Shown here piece by piece: positions 57,502 to 64,000 of a stretch of 64,000 nucleotides of DNA. The DNA is taken from positions 7,416,001-7,480,000 of the forward strand of contig NZ_FPJG01000006.1 in the NCBI RefSeq assembly GCF_900119165.1, read 5' to 3'. Below the pieces are notes generated by a model, which ran no database searches, was not told the origin of the DNA, and was given only the letters and a program-made list of their open reading frames with translations. The DNA is from Amycolatopsis australiensis. GTDB lineage: Bacteria; Actinomycetota; Actinomycetes; Mycobacteriales; Pseudonocardiaceae. A program made the position numbers and the translations under genes. Positions within the stretch are counted from its first letter, which is position 1. The number at the start of each line of letters is the position of its first letter.

Positions 57502-57720
57502 CGAACCTCGGCCGCAGACCTGGCACCACCCTCGCAGGCCGCAAAGCAGGCCGACAGCGGCCCGCGAACCTCAGCCGCAGACCTGGCACCACCCTCGCAG
57601 CCCGCAAAAGCAGGCCGACAGCGGCCCGCGAACCTCGGCCGCAGACCTGGCACCACCCTCGCAGGCCGCAAAGCAGGCCGACAGCGGCCCGCGAACCTCA
57701 GCCGCAGACCTGGCACCGCC
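57502..57720. repeat. Tandem array, 63-bp unit, 3.5 copies
   Basis: Copies starting CGAACCTCRGCCGCAGACC begin at 57502, 57565, 57629 and 57692, so spacings are 63, 64 and 63 bp; the last copy is partial. Copies are almost identical, differing at a G/A position and one inserted A, and decayed copies extend to the left (57440-57501). The 64-bp copy breaks phase, which argues against coding use. It fills most of the 442-bp gap between two convergent genes; 57721-57874 has no other feature. Confidence 0.85.
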
Positions 57721-57874
57721 GCCGCCGCGAACCCGCGCCGTAGCCCCGCGCGCGCCCGGCAGACCCCGCACGGCAGCGCCCGCGCCCGGCAACATCGCTG
57801 CCTGGCCACCCGCCCCACGAATCCGCGGCACCCACCCGTCCCGAGCCACCGGACTTCACCCGCCCGGCCAAGCC

Positions 57875-58432
57875 TCAGCGGCTCACCGCCTTCCGGCCCA
57901 AGAACGCGGCCAACCGATCCGCAGCCGTAGCCCCGGGCGGAGCGGCCACCTCCGGCCCGAACGGCCCGCCCGGCCGGCGCGGAGCCGCCCCGAACCGGGT
58001 GCGCCACTGCTCCAGCGCCTGCTCGGCCAGGTCCGGCAGCAGGTCCGTCGACGCTCCCGTCGCGTCCGCGATGTCCCAGCCGTGCACGACGTACTCGTTC
58101 ACGCGCATGTGCACCAGGAACACCCCCGGCACTTCGCCCAGCGGTGTCGTCACCCGCCGTGTGAACAAGCCCGGTGCCGCCAGCACCGAGCGGGCCGCCG
58201 ACACCGAGGCCGCGAACGACGCCACCGGTGTCTCACCCAGGTGGTCGCCCTCCGGGGCCGGGGGTCCCGAGCCTGCCCAGAACGCCACCTTCGCGTTGCC
58301 GTGCGCCAGGTGGTTCACCACCGCGCGCACGTCCCAGCCCGTGCACGCCGTCGGCGCGTCCCAGGCCGTGATCGCCGAGACCAGGCCGAGCACCGTCGAT
58401 GCCGCTCTGCCGAAGTCGTCGAGTGGGCTCAT
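57875..58432 (-). CDS. Maleylpyruvate isomerase-family (TIGR03086-like, DinB-type) protein
   Basis: A 185-residue DinB-type protein of the TIGR03086 group. Conserved parts are TACTGWDVRAVVNHLAHGNA near residue 25 and RVNEYVVHGWDIADATGAS in the second half, with the His residues that bind metal in mycothiol-dependent relatives. Substrate unknown. It is a distant relative of the protein encoded at 8.0 kb. ATG 58432 is clear. It runs with the downstream backbone genes on the minus strand. Confidence 0.75.
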   Translation of the reverse strand: MSPLDDFGRAASTVLGLVSAITAWDAPTACTGWDVRAVVNHLAHGNAKVAFWAGSGPPAPEGDHLGETPVASFAASVSAARSVLAAPGLFTRRVTTPLGEVPGVFLVHMRVNEYVVHGWDIADATGASTDLLPDLAEQALEQWRTRFGAAPRRPGGPFGPEVAAPPGATAADRLAAFLGRKAVSR

Positions 58433-58464
58433 GCCGCCAGTGTGACGACCACCACCGACAATTT

Positions 58465-59652
58465 TCAGGACAGCAGCGCCACGCATTCCACGTGGTGCGT
58501 CATCGGGAACGCGTCGAACGCCCGCAGATCGGTCAGCGAGTAACCGTGCGACGCGAAGATCGCCACGTCGCGGGCCAGCGCCGCCGGGTCGCACGCCACG
58601 TAGACGATCCGATCGGGTGATCCCGCCACGATCGACTCCACGACCGCGCGGCCCGCGCCCTTGCGCGGCGGGTCCAGCACCACCACGTCGACCGGCTTCG
58701 GCGCCGACTCCAGCACGCGCTCCACCCGGCCCGCCCGCCACGACACCTGCGGCAGGTCCGCCAGGTTCCGTTCGCCGTCGGCGACCGCGCGCCGGCCCGA
58801 TTCGACCGCCAGCACCCGGCCCGCCGTCCCGACCTGCCCGGCCAGCACCGACGCGAACAGCCCGACCCCGGCGTAGAGGTCCCACGCCGATCCGCCCGCC
58901 GGCGCCTGCGCCCACTCCCCCACGATCTCGGCGAACGTCGCCGCCGCGGCGGGGTGGACCTGCCAGAAGCCGTGGGCGTCGAGGCTCCAGTCGCGGCCCG
59001 CCGCGTGCTGGACCGCCACCCCGCCGGACAGCTGGCGGGCGCGGACCTTGCCCCGCACCGTCGCCAGCTCGCGGACGTGCCTGCGGCCGTCGCCGTCGCT
59101 GGTGACCTCCAGCTCGGTGCCCGGCCGCCAGCGCCGCGCCAGGACGTCGTCCAGCGCACCGGGCACCGCGATCGGGCACTTCTCCAGCGGCACCACCCGG
59201 TGGCTGTGGTGGGCGCGCAGCCCGGCGCGCCCGTCGGGTCCGGCGACCAGCCGGACGCGGCTGCGCCAGTCCAGCGGCCCGCCGTCCAGGGCCTCCACGA
59301 CGACGTCGCGCTCGATCCCGGCGAGCCGCCGCAGCTGCTCCGCCACGACCGAAGCCTTCAGCTCGCGTTGGTACGGCGGCGCAGCGTGCTGCCAGTCGCA
59401 GCCGCCGCACCCGCCGGGTACCGCCAAGGGACACGGCGGCGTGACGCGGTGCGGCGACGGCGACAGCACCTCGACGGCGTCGCCGCGGCAGAACGAACCG
59501 CCGTTGTCCTCGGTGACCTCGACGCGGACCCGCTCGCCCGGCAGCGCGTGCCGGACGAACACGACGCGGCCGTCGGCGCGGGCCACGCAGTGGCCGCCGT
59601 GCGCCACCGGGCCGACCTCCACCTCGAGGACCCGGCCCAGCCAGTTCGTCAT
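58465..59652 (-). CDS. TrmA/RlmD-type class I SAM-dependent RNA methyltransferase
   Basis: A 395-residue uracil-5 RNA methyltransferase-like enzyme. A TRAM-type beta domain opens the protein (VGPVAHGGHCVARADGRVVF). A 4Fe-4S-type Cys cluster follows (PCPLAVPGGCGGCDWQH plus KCPIA). The SAM domain has WDLYAGVGLFASVL, and the catalytic region reads VVVLDPPRKGAG and YVACDPAALARD. ATG 59652 overlaps the stop of the permease gene as ATGA, as in M. tuberculosis Rv2689c-Rv2690c. Confidence 0.9.
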   Translation of the reverse strand: MTNWLGRVLEVEVGPVAHGGHCVARADGRVVFVRHALPGERVRVEVTEDNGGSFCRGDAVEVLSPSPHRVTPPCPLAVPGGCGGCDWQHAAPPYQRELKASVVAEQLRRLAGIERDVVVEALDGGPLDWRSRVRLVAGPDGRAGLRAHHSHRVVPLEKCPIAVPGALDDVLARRWRPGTELEVTSDGDGRRHVRELATVRGKVRARQLSGGVAVQHAAGRDWSLDAHGFWQVHPAAAATFAEIVGEWAQAPAGGSAWDLYAGVGLFASVLAGQVGTAGRVLAVESGRRAVADGERNLADLPQVSWRAGRVERVLESAPKPVDVVVLDPPRKGAGRAVVESIVAGSPDRIVYVACDPAALARDVAIFASHGYSLTDLRAFDAFPMTHHVECVALLS

Positions 59653-61685
59653 TCCGCCGGCTCCTTGGGCTTCGCGGCGCGCACTTCGGGCTTCCCGTTG
59701 GGCGAGAACCCGCGCCGGACGTCGCCGGCCGCCGGCCGTTCGTTCCGGACCCGCGCGGCCGCCTTGGCCGACGACTCCAGCTGCCACGGCACGCTCGCCA
59801 CGATCACGCCGGACTGGAACAGCAGGCGGCCCTTGAGCCGCAGTGCACTCTGGTTGTGCAGCACCTGCTCCCACCAGTGCCCGACCACGTACTCGGGGAT
59901 GAACACCGTGACGACGTTGCGCGGGTTGTCGCCGCGCACGCGCTTCACGTAGTCGAGGACGGGCTTGGTGATCTCGCGGTAGGGCGACTCGACGACCTTC
60001 AGCGGCACCTTGAAGTTGTGCGCGTCCCATTCGGCGGTCAGCTTCCGCGTGTCCGCGTCGTCCACGTTGACCGTGACGGCCTCGAGGACGTCCGGGCGCA
60101 TCGCCTTGGCGTAGGCGAGCGCGCGCAGCGTCGGGCGGTGCAGTTTTGACACCAGCACGATGGCGTGGTTGCGCGAGGGCAGCACGGTCGGGGTGTCGCC
60201 GAGCTCCTTCAGCTCGTCGGCGACGCGGTCGTAGTGCTTGCGGATCGCCGTCATCAGCGCGAAGATCGCCACCATCGCGGCGATCGCGATCCACGCGCCG
60301 AGCAGGAACTTGGTGATCAGGACGATCACCAGCACGGTGCCGGTGCAGGTGAGGCCGATCGCGTTGACCGTCTGGGACCGCCGCATCCGCCGCCGCGCGG
60401 CGGGGTCGGTTTCCTTGGCCAGCAACCGGTTCCAGTGCCGGATCATGCCGGCCTGGCTGACCGTGAACGACACGAACACGCCGACGATGTAGAGCTGGAT
60501 GAGCCGGGTGACCTCGGCGTCGAAGGCGATGATCAGCACCAGCGCGAACGCCGCGAGGAACAGGATGCCGTTGGAGAAGGCCAGCCGGTCGCCGCGGGTG
60601 TGCAGCTGCCGCGGCAGGTAGCGGTCCTGCGCGAGGATCGAGCCGAGCACCGGGAAGCCGTTGAACGCGGTGTTCGCGGCCAGCAGCAGGATGATGCCGG
60701 TGGAGAAGGACACGTAGTAGAAGGCCGGCGGGAAGTCGGCGAACACCGCGTGCGCGATCTGGGCGAGGATCGTCTTCTGCTCGTAGCCGGGCGGCGCACC
60801 GACCAGCTGGCGGTCCGGGTCCTCGGCGAAGGTGACCTTCGTGATGATCGCCAGCGCGATGATGCCGATCAGCATGGTCACCGCGAGCACGCCCATCAGC
60901 AGCAGCGTGGTCGCCGCGTTCTTCGACTTCGGCTTCTGGAACGCCGGGACGCCGTTGCTGATCGCCTCGACCCCGGTCAGCGCCGCGGCGCCGGAGGAGA
61001 ACGCGCGCAGGACGAGGAAGGCGTACGCGGCGCCGGCGAAGGTGCCTTCGGCGTTCAGCGTGAACCCCGCGCTCTCGGCCCTCATCTCGGTACCGGTCGC
61101 GGCCTGGATCAGGCCCCAGGCCACCATGACCAGCACGCCCACGATGAACCCGTACGTCGGGATCGCGAAGGCCTTCCCCGACTCCCGGATGCCCCGCAGG
61201 TTCAGCGAGGTCAGCACCACGACGATGACGATCGAGGCGAGCACCTTGTGCTGCGCCACCCACGGGACGGCCGAGCCGATGTTGGCCACACCGGACGAAG
61301 TGGACACCGCGACCGTCAGCACGTAGTCGACGAGCAGGGCACTGGCCACGGTGAGGCCGAACTTGCCGCCGAGGTTGGTGGTGGCGACCTCGTAGTCGCC
61401 GCCGCCGCTCGGGTAGGCGTGCACGTTCTGCCGGTAGGACGCGACGACGACCAGCATGACCACGGCCACCGTGATGCCGATCCACGGCGCCAGGGCATAG
61501 GCCGAGAGACCCGCCACGCTCAGCGTCAGGAAGATCTCTTCCGGCGCGTAGGCGACGCTCGAGAGCGCGTCCGACGCGAAGATGGGCAGCGCGATGCGCT
61601 TGGGCAGCAGCGTGTGGGACAGCCGGTCACTGCGGAACGGACGTCCGAGGACCAGGCGTTTCAGCACGGTCGGGAACTTCGACAC
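59649..61685 (-). CDS. APC-superfamily transporter, KimA-like (candidate potassium importer)
   Basis: A 678-residue transporter. The cytosolic lead KRLVLGRPFRSDRLSHTLLP and ASDALSSVAYAPEEIFLTLS match the N-terminus of KimA (YdaO), a Bacillus high-affinity K+ importer. About 12 spans run to residue 470, and a cytosolic UspA-like C-terminal domain of about 200 residues follows (RNHAIVLVSKLHRPTLRALA). GTG 61685 is chosen because TACATT lies 6 nt upstream on the minus strand (leaderless). The gene is divergent from the TrkA-type pair, which supports a K+ role. Confidence 0.85.
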   Translation of the reverse strand: MSKFPTVLKRLVLGRPFRSDRLSHTLLPKRIALPIFASDALSSVAYAPEEIFLTLSVAGLSAYALAPWIGITVAVVMLVVVASYRQNVHAYPSGGGDYEVATTNLGGKFGLTVASALLVDYVLTVAVSTSSGVANIGSAVPWVAQHKVLASIVIVVVLTSLNLRGIRESGKAFAIPTYGFIVGVLVMVAWGLIQAATGTEMRAESAGFTLNAEGTFAGAAYAFLVLRAFSSGAAALTGVEAISNGVPAFQKPKSKNAATTLLLMGVLAVTMLIGIIALAIITKVTFAEDPDRQLVGAPPGYEQKTILAQIAHAVFADFPPAFYYVSFSTGIILLLAANTAFNGFPVLGSILAQDRYLPRQLHTRGDRLAFSNGILFLAAFALVLIIAFDAEVTRLIQLYIVGVFVSFTVSQAGMIRHWNRLLAKETDPAARRRMRRSQTVNAIGLTCTGTVLVIVLITKFLLGAWIAIAAMVAIFALMTAIRKHYDRVADELKELGDTPTVLPSRNHAIVLVSKLHRPTLRALAYAKAMRPDVLEAVTVNVDDADTRKLTAEWDAHNFKVPLKVVESPYREITKPVLDYVKRVRGDNPRNVVTVFIPEYVVGHWWEQVLHNQSALRLKGRLLFQSGVIVASVPWQLESSAKAAARVRNERPAAGDVRRGFSPNGKPEVRAAKPKEPAE

Positions 61686-61695
61686 CTCGGAAATG

Positions 61696-61910
61696 TACAG
61701 CGAAGCGAAGCTTCTCCGCTGAGGGCGGTGGCGACGAGGACGACGGATGCACCGCGCAGCGAAGCTCCTCCGTCGAGGGCGGTGGCGGGGAGGACGACGG
61801 GATGCACCGCGCAGCGAAGCTCCTCCGTCGAGGGCGGTGGCGGGGAGGACGATGGATGCACCGCGCAGCGAAGCTCCTCCGTTGAGGGCGGTGGCGGGGA
61901 GGACGGTGGA
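61696..61910. repeat. Tandem array, 54-55-bp unit, four copies (family B)
   Basis: Three near-identical copies start with GATGCACCGCGCAGCGAAGC at 61746, 61801 and 61855, preceded by a partly decayed copy at 61696. The unit core is GAAGCTCCTCCGTCGAGGGC followed by GGTGGCGGGGAGGACG. A single related unit is found at 44791-44835. The array fills the divergent gap of the KimA-like gene and ceoB; the TACATT -10 of the former overlaps its left end. Confidence 0.88.
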
Positions 61911-61995
61911 GGTAACGGGCGGGCCGCACGGTAGGTTCGGCGCTGGCATGTCGGGGTAGCTACGGACGGGTGAACCGCCGAGGAGGAGGCAGGGC

Positions 61996-62661
61996 GTGCA
62001 CGTGGTGATCATGGGATGCGGCCGGGTCGGCGCGTCCCTGGCCGCTGCGCTGGAGCGGCTCGGCCACGAGGTGGCCGTCATCGACAAGAACCAGCAGGCG
62101 TTCCGCCGGCTGGGCAGCGACTTCCACGGCCAGCAGGTCGTCGGCGTCGGGTTCGACCGCCAGGTGCTGATCGAGGCGGGCATCGAGCGGGCGCAGGCGT
62201 TCGCGGCGGTGTCCAGCGGCGACAATTCGAACATCATCTCCGCGCGGGTCGCGCGGGAGAACTTCGGCATCGAGCACGTCGTGGCGCGCATCTACGACCA
62301 CAAGCGCGCGGCCGTCTACGAGCGGCTGGGGATCCCGACGGTGGCGACGGTGCCGTGGACGACCGACCGGTTCCTGCGGACGCTCCTGCCGGACGGCGTC
62401 GCGTCGGCGTGGCGGGACCCGTCGGGCAACGTCGCGCTGCTGCAGCTGCCGCTGCACGAGGGCTGGGTCGGGCACTCGGTGAAGTCGCTGCAGGAGGCGT
62501 CCGGCGCGCGCGTGGCGTTCATCATGCGGTTCGGGACGCCGGTGCTGCCGGACAGCAAGACCGTGGTGCAGGACGGCGACGACGTGTGGGTGGCCGCGCG
62601 GTCGGGCACCGTCAGCGACGTGACGAGTGTGGCCAACCGCGAACCGGAGGACGAGGCATGA
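61996..62661 (+). CDS. ceoB: TrkA-family K+ uptake regulator (CeoB)
   Basis: A 221-residue protein. An RCK-N domain binds NAD(H) or nucleotide (VVIMGCGRVGASLAAAL, AVIDKNQQAF), and an RCK-C domain follows from about 140. It gates or regulates K+ transport at the membrane. GTG 61996 has AGGAGG 7 nt upstream. The next gene is its paralog with the stop and start overlapping (ATGA). The pair matches M. tuberculosis Rv2691-Rv2692. Confidence 0.92.
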   Translation: MHVVIMGCGRVGASLAAALERLGHEVAVIDKNQQAFRRLGSDFHGQQVVGVGFDRQVLIEAGIERAQAFAAVSSGDNSNIISARVARENFGIEHVVARIYDHKRAAVYERLGIPTVATVPWTTDRFLRTLLPDGVASAWRDPSGNVALLQLPLHEGWVGHSVKSLQEASGARVAFIMRFGTPVLPDSKTVVQDGDDVWVAARSGTVSDVTSVANREPEDEA

Positions 62662-63314
62662 GGGTCGCGATCGCCGGTGCGGGCGCGGTGGGGCGTTCCA
62701 TCGCCAACGAGCTGATCGACGGCAGGCACCAGGTGATGCTCATCGAGCGGGAGGCCGACCAGTTCGAGCCGCACACGGTGGAGCAGGCCGACTGGGTGCT
62801 GGGTGACGCGTGCGAGGTGTCGATCCTGGAGGAGTCCGGGATCGAGCAGTGCGACGTCGTGATCGCCGCGACGGGCGACGACAAGGCGAACCTGGTGGTC
62901 TCGCTGCTGGCGAAGACGGAGTTCGCGGTCCGGCGCGTGGTGGCCAGGGTGAACAACCCGGCGAACGAGTGGCTGTTCACCGACGCGTGGGGCGTGGACG
63001 TGGCGGTCTCGACCCCGCGGATGCTGGCGGCGATGGTCGAGGAGGCGGTGAGCGTCGGCGACCTGGTGCGGCTGATGACGTTCCGGCAGAGCAACGCGAA
63101 CCTGGTGGAACTCACCCTTCCGGCGGAGACACCGCTGGCGGGCAAGCCGGTGAGCGACCTGACGCTGCCCCGGGACGCGGCGTTGGTGACGATCCTGCGG
63201 GGCGACCGGGTGATCGTGCCGCAGCCGGAGGATCCGCTGGAACCGGGCGACGAGCTGCTGTTCGTCGCGACGGCGGACGTGGAGCCGGAGATCCGGACCG
63301 CGCTCGGGTACTGA
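62658..63314 (+). CDS. ceoC: TrkA-family K+ uptake regulator (CeoC)
   Basis: A 218-residue RCK protein. VAIAGAGAVGRSIANELIDG is the Rossmann motif, with VMLIEREADQF and GDACEVSILEESGIEQCDVV after it. The RCK-C domain (about 140-215) contains GKPVSDLTLPRDAALVTILR. With CeoB it likely forms a hetero-oligomeric regulatory ring. No TrkH/KtrB-type pore gene is present nearby, so the KimA-like carrier is the obvious client. A strong terminator follows. Confidence 0.92.
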   Translation: MRVAIAGAGAVGRSIANELIDGRHQVMLIEREADQFEPHTVEQADWVLGDACEVSILEESGIEQCDVVIAATGDDKANLVVSLLAKTEFAVRRVVARVNNPANEWLFTDAWGVDVAVSTPRMLAAMVEEAVSVGDLVRLMTFRQSNANLVELTLPAETPLAGKPVSDLTLPRDAALVTILRGDRVIVPQPEDPLEPGDELLFVATADVEPEIRTALGY

Positions 63315-63326
63315 AGGGCTTGTCCG

Positions 63327-63356
63327 AAGCCCCCGGCTCGCGGGCCGGGGGCTTTT
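63327..63356 (+). terminator. Intrinsic terminator after ceoC
   Basis: An 11-bp perfect stem AAGCCCCCGGC / GCCGGGGGCTT (63327-63337 and 63344-63354) with loop TCGCGG is followed by a T run. A second weaker hairpin CCCCGG-N8-CCGGGG with CTTTC lies at about 63373-63396. Confidence 0.9.
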
Positions 63357-63412
63357 CGGCGGGTGCAGAAAACCCCGGGTGGTGTGCCGGGGCCTTTCTC
63401 CGTGGCCGAAAC

Positions 63413-63434
63413 TGTCGGTGCCCTCCGGTAGCGT
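63413..63434 (+). promoter_or_regulatory. RecA-NDp (PafBC-type DNA-damage) promoter motif 1
   Basis: TGTCGGTG (63413-63420), 8-nt spacer, TAGCGT (63429-63434). This matches the mycobacterial RecA-independent damage promoter TTGTCRGTG-N8-TANNNT at every defined base except one (C for the first T). No convincing gene follows on the plus strand; a GGGGGGCGCCCCC palindrome starts 8 bp later. Confidence 0.65.
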
Positions 63435-63772
63435 GGAAAACGGGGGGCGCCCCCGCGGCGGGGTCTTGACGCTGGTCGAGCCTCCGCCTTGGCCGGGCCG
63501 GATTGCCACGCGCCTCTGGCGTGGTCCGCGCCGGAATTCCCCTCGTCGGCTCCCGGACTGGAGCCCTGCGTGCTTGGTCGCATTTCTCGCGTGCCCCCGG
63601 CCCCGGAACTCGCGCGATCGAACCCCCTGGCGTGCTGGACCCGAGACCGGCGTGACCGAAGGCGGAACCCGCATGACCAGGCGCGCATCTCGCGTGCCCT
63701 GGAGGGGCCACCCGCGTCACGCGTGACCGGGAGGCCGGCAAGACCAGGCCAGCGGGTCCGGTGGTCCAAAAC
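63435..63772. other. Gene-free spacer with decayed repeat text between two damage-promoter motifs
   Basis: No reading frame here has credible composition or motifs. Short recurring strings (TCGCATTTCTCGCGTGCCC, GCGCATCTCGCGTGCCC, CGCGTCACGCGTGACC) resemble the 85-bp array at 11.9-12.2 kb in a degraded form. The 360-bp exact spacing of the flanking motifs suggests a duplication or a scar of a lost element. Confidence 0.5.
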
Positions 63773-63794
63773 TGTCGGTGCCGGCCGGTAAGAT
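63773..63794 (+). promoter_or_regulatory. RecA-NDp (PafBC-type DNA-damage) promoter motif 2
   Basis: TGTCGGTG (63773-63780), 8-nt spacer, TAAGAT (63789-63794), the same match as motif 1 and exactly 360 bp from it. The GGGGGGCGCCCCC palindrome again follows (63802-63814). A transcript from here would run into the convergent gene at 63829 as antisense RNA. Confidence 0.65.
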
Positions 63795-63828
63795 CGGAAC
63801 CGGGGGGCGCCCCCACGCGCGGGGGTTG

Positions 63829-64000
63829 TCAGGCCTCGGGGGTCTGGGCGTACTTCTCGCGCAGCCGGGCTTCGATCTCCGCGTCCGTCTCCGGCTTCGG
63901 CTCCGTCTCCGCCAGTGCCTTCAGGCGCTTGTCCGACCGGCGCACCGCCCAGACCACCACCAGCAGGCCCAGCGCGTACAGCGGGTAGCCCATCGCGATC
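63829..64000 (-). CDS. C-terminal part of a DUF3159-like membrane protein
   Basis: The last 56 codons are visible: a membrane span (IAMGYPLYALGLLVVVWAV) followed by a charged tail (RRSDKRLKALAETEPKPETD) and stop TGA at 63829-63831. In relatives the gene after ceoC, on the opposite strand, is DUF3159 (Rv2693c). Both position and a C-terminal span with a basic/acidic tail agree. The start lies outside the window. Confidence 0.6.
   Translation of the reverse strand, partial: IAMGYPLYALGLLVVVWAVRRSDKRLKALAETEPKPETDAEIEARLREKYAQTPEA

Noticed and set aside
57502..57849. Repeat protein read from the minus strand through the 63-bp array
   Set aside because: One unit is 64 bp, so the frame is not kept, and the same text gives equally long nonsense in other frames.
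61627..61929. CRISPR-like array at 61.7 kb (also considered for 57.5 kb)
   Set aside because: Units follow head to tail with no variable spacers, and no cas genes are near.
63489..63791. 100-codon plus-strand ORF between the damage-promoter motifs
   Set aside because: Composition is unlike a protein, there is no family motif and no ribosome site, and it runs into the second promoter motif.

Overview
This window is a very GC-rich, densely coding actinomycete chromosome segment. Gene families (mycothiol-type DinB enzymes, HemQ-dependent heme synthesis, DUF3000, DUF2630, two PucR regulators, GTG starts, TANNNT -10 boxes placed directly on start codons) and the order of genes point to the Pseudonocardiaceae, probably Amycolatopsis or a close relative. 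The genus is an inference from style, not a proven assignment.

A conserved backbone runs through the right three quarters. msrB (15.1 kb), hemQ-cgoX-hemE (19.9-23.1 kb), DUF3000 (23.2 kb), ribonuclease D (25.3 kb), dxs (53.4-55.3 kb), a TrmA/RlmD-type methyltransferase, a KimA-like permease, the TrkA-type pair ceoB-ceoC and a DUF3159-like gene appear in the same order and orientations as I recall for Mycobacterium tuberculosis Rv2674-Rv2693c. Three blocks are inserted: a small operon at 15.6-18.6 kb, a 26.7-kb catabolic island at 26.6-53.3 kb, and a short block at 55.5-58.4 kb.

Left end (0-15 kb): an ATP-dependent DNA ligase (LigC type) and, 9 kb away, a LigD-type polymerase/primase with a probable frameshift; a TAP-like lipoprotein hydrolase lacking its nucleophile serine; thioredoxin; the proline catabolic pair pruA-putA with a divergent PucR regulator; an LLM flavin oxidoreductase; a VTT membrane protein; and a transmembrane Ser/Thr kinase that seems to start with ATC.

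The most interesting system is at 15.6-18.6 kb. Two paralogous membrane proteins end in Cys/Gly/Ser-rich tails (one with cysteines every seven residues). They are followed by an overlapping DUF692 (MNIO-family, multinuclear iron oxygenase) gene and a translationally coupled 112-residue partner. Since characterised MNIO enzymes modify cysteines of peptides, the tails look like built-in substrates.

The catabolic island carries two guanidino/urea nitrogen modules. At 27.5-35.6 kb are a permease, two DUF1989 proteins (urea-carboxylase-associated / carboxyguanidine deiminase type), a urea- or guanidine-type carboxylase and allophanate hydrolase. At 46.5-53.3 kb are a sodium-solute symporter, an agmatinase/guanidinobutyrase-type ureohydrolase, a TPP decarboxylase-like enzyme, an aldehyde dehydrogenase and an NCS1 permease, next to a PucR regulator. 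Together these could take arginine-derived 2-ketoarginine to GABA plus urea and then to ammonia. Between them lie fadA-fadB, a CehA/McbA PHP phosphoesterase, an HSL-family esterase and a two-component system.

Non-coding features are rich: a family of dispersed hairpins that twice abut a stop codon; three tandem arrays (85, 63 and 54-55 bp units); two RecA-NDp/PafBC-type DNA-damage promoters exactly 360 bp apart; palindromic operator candidates; and an in-gene motif TCCNNTGTGGAC that recurs in many genes. I saw no rRNA, tRNA, CRISPR array, transposase or integrase.
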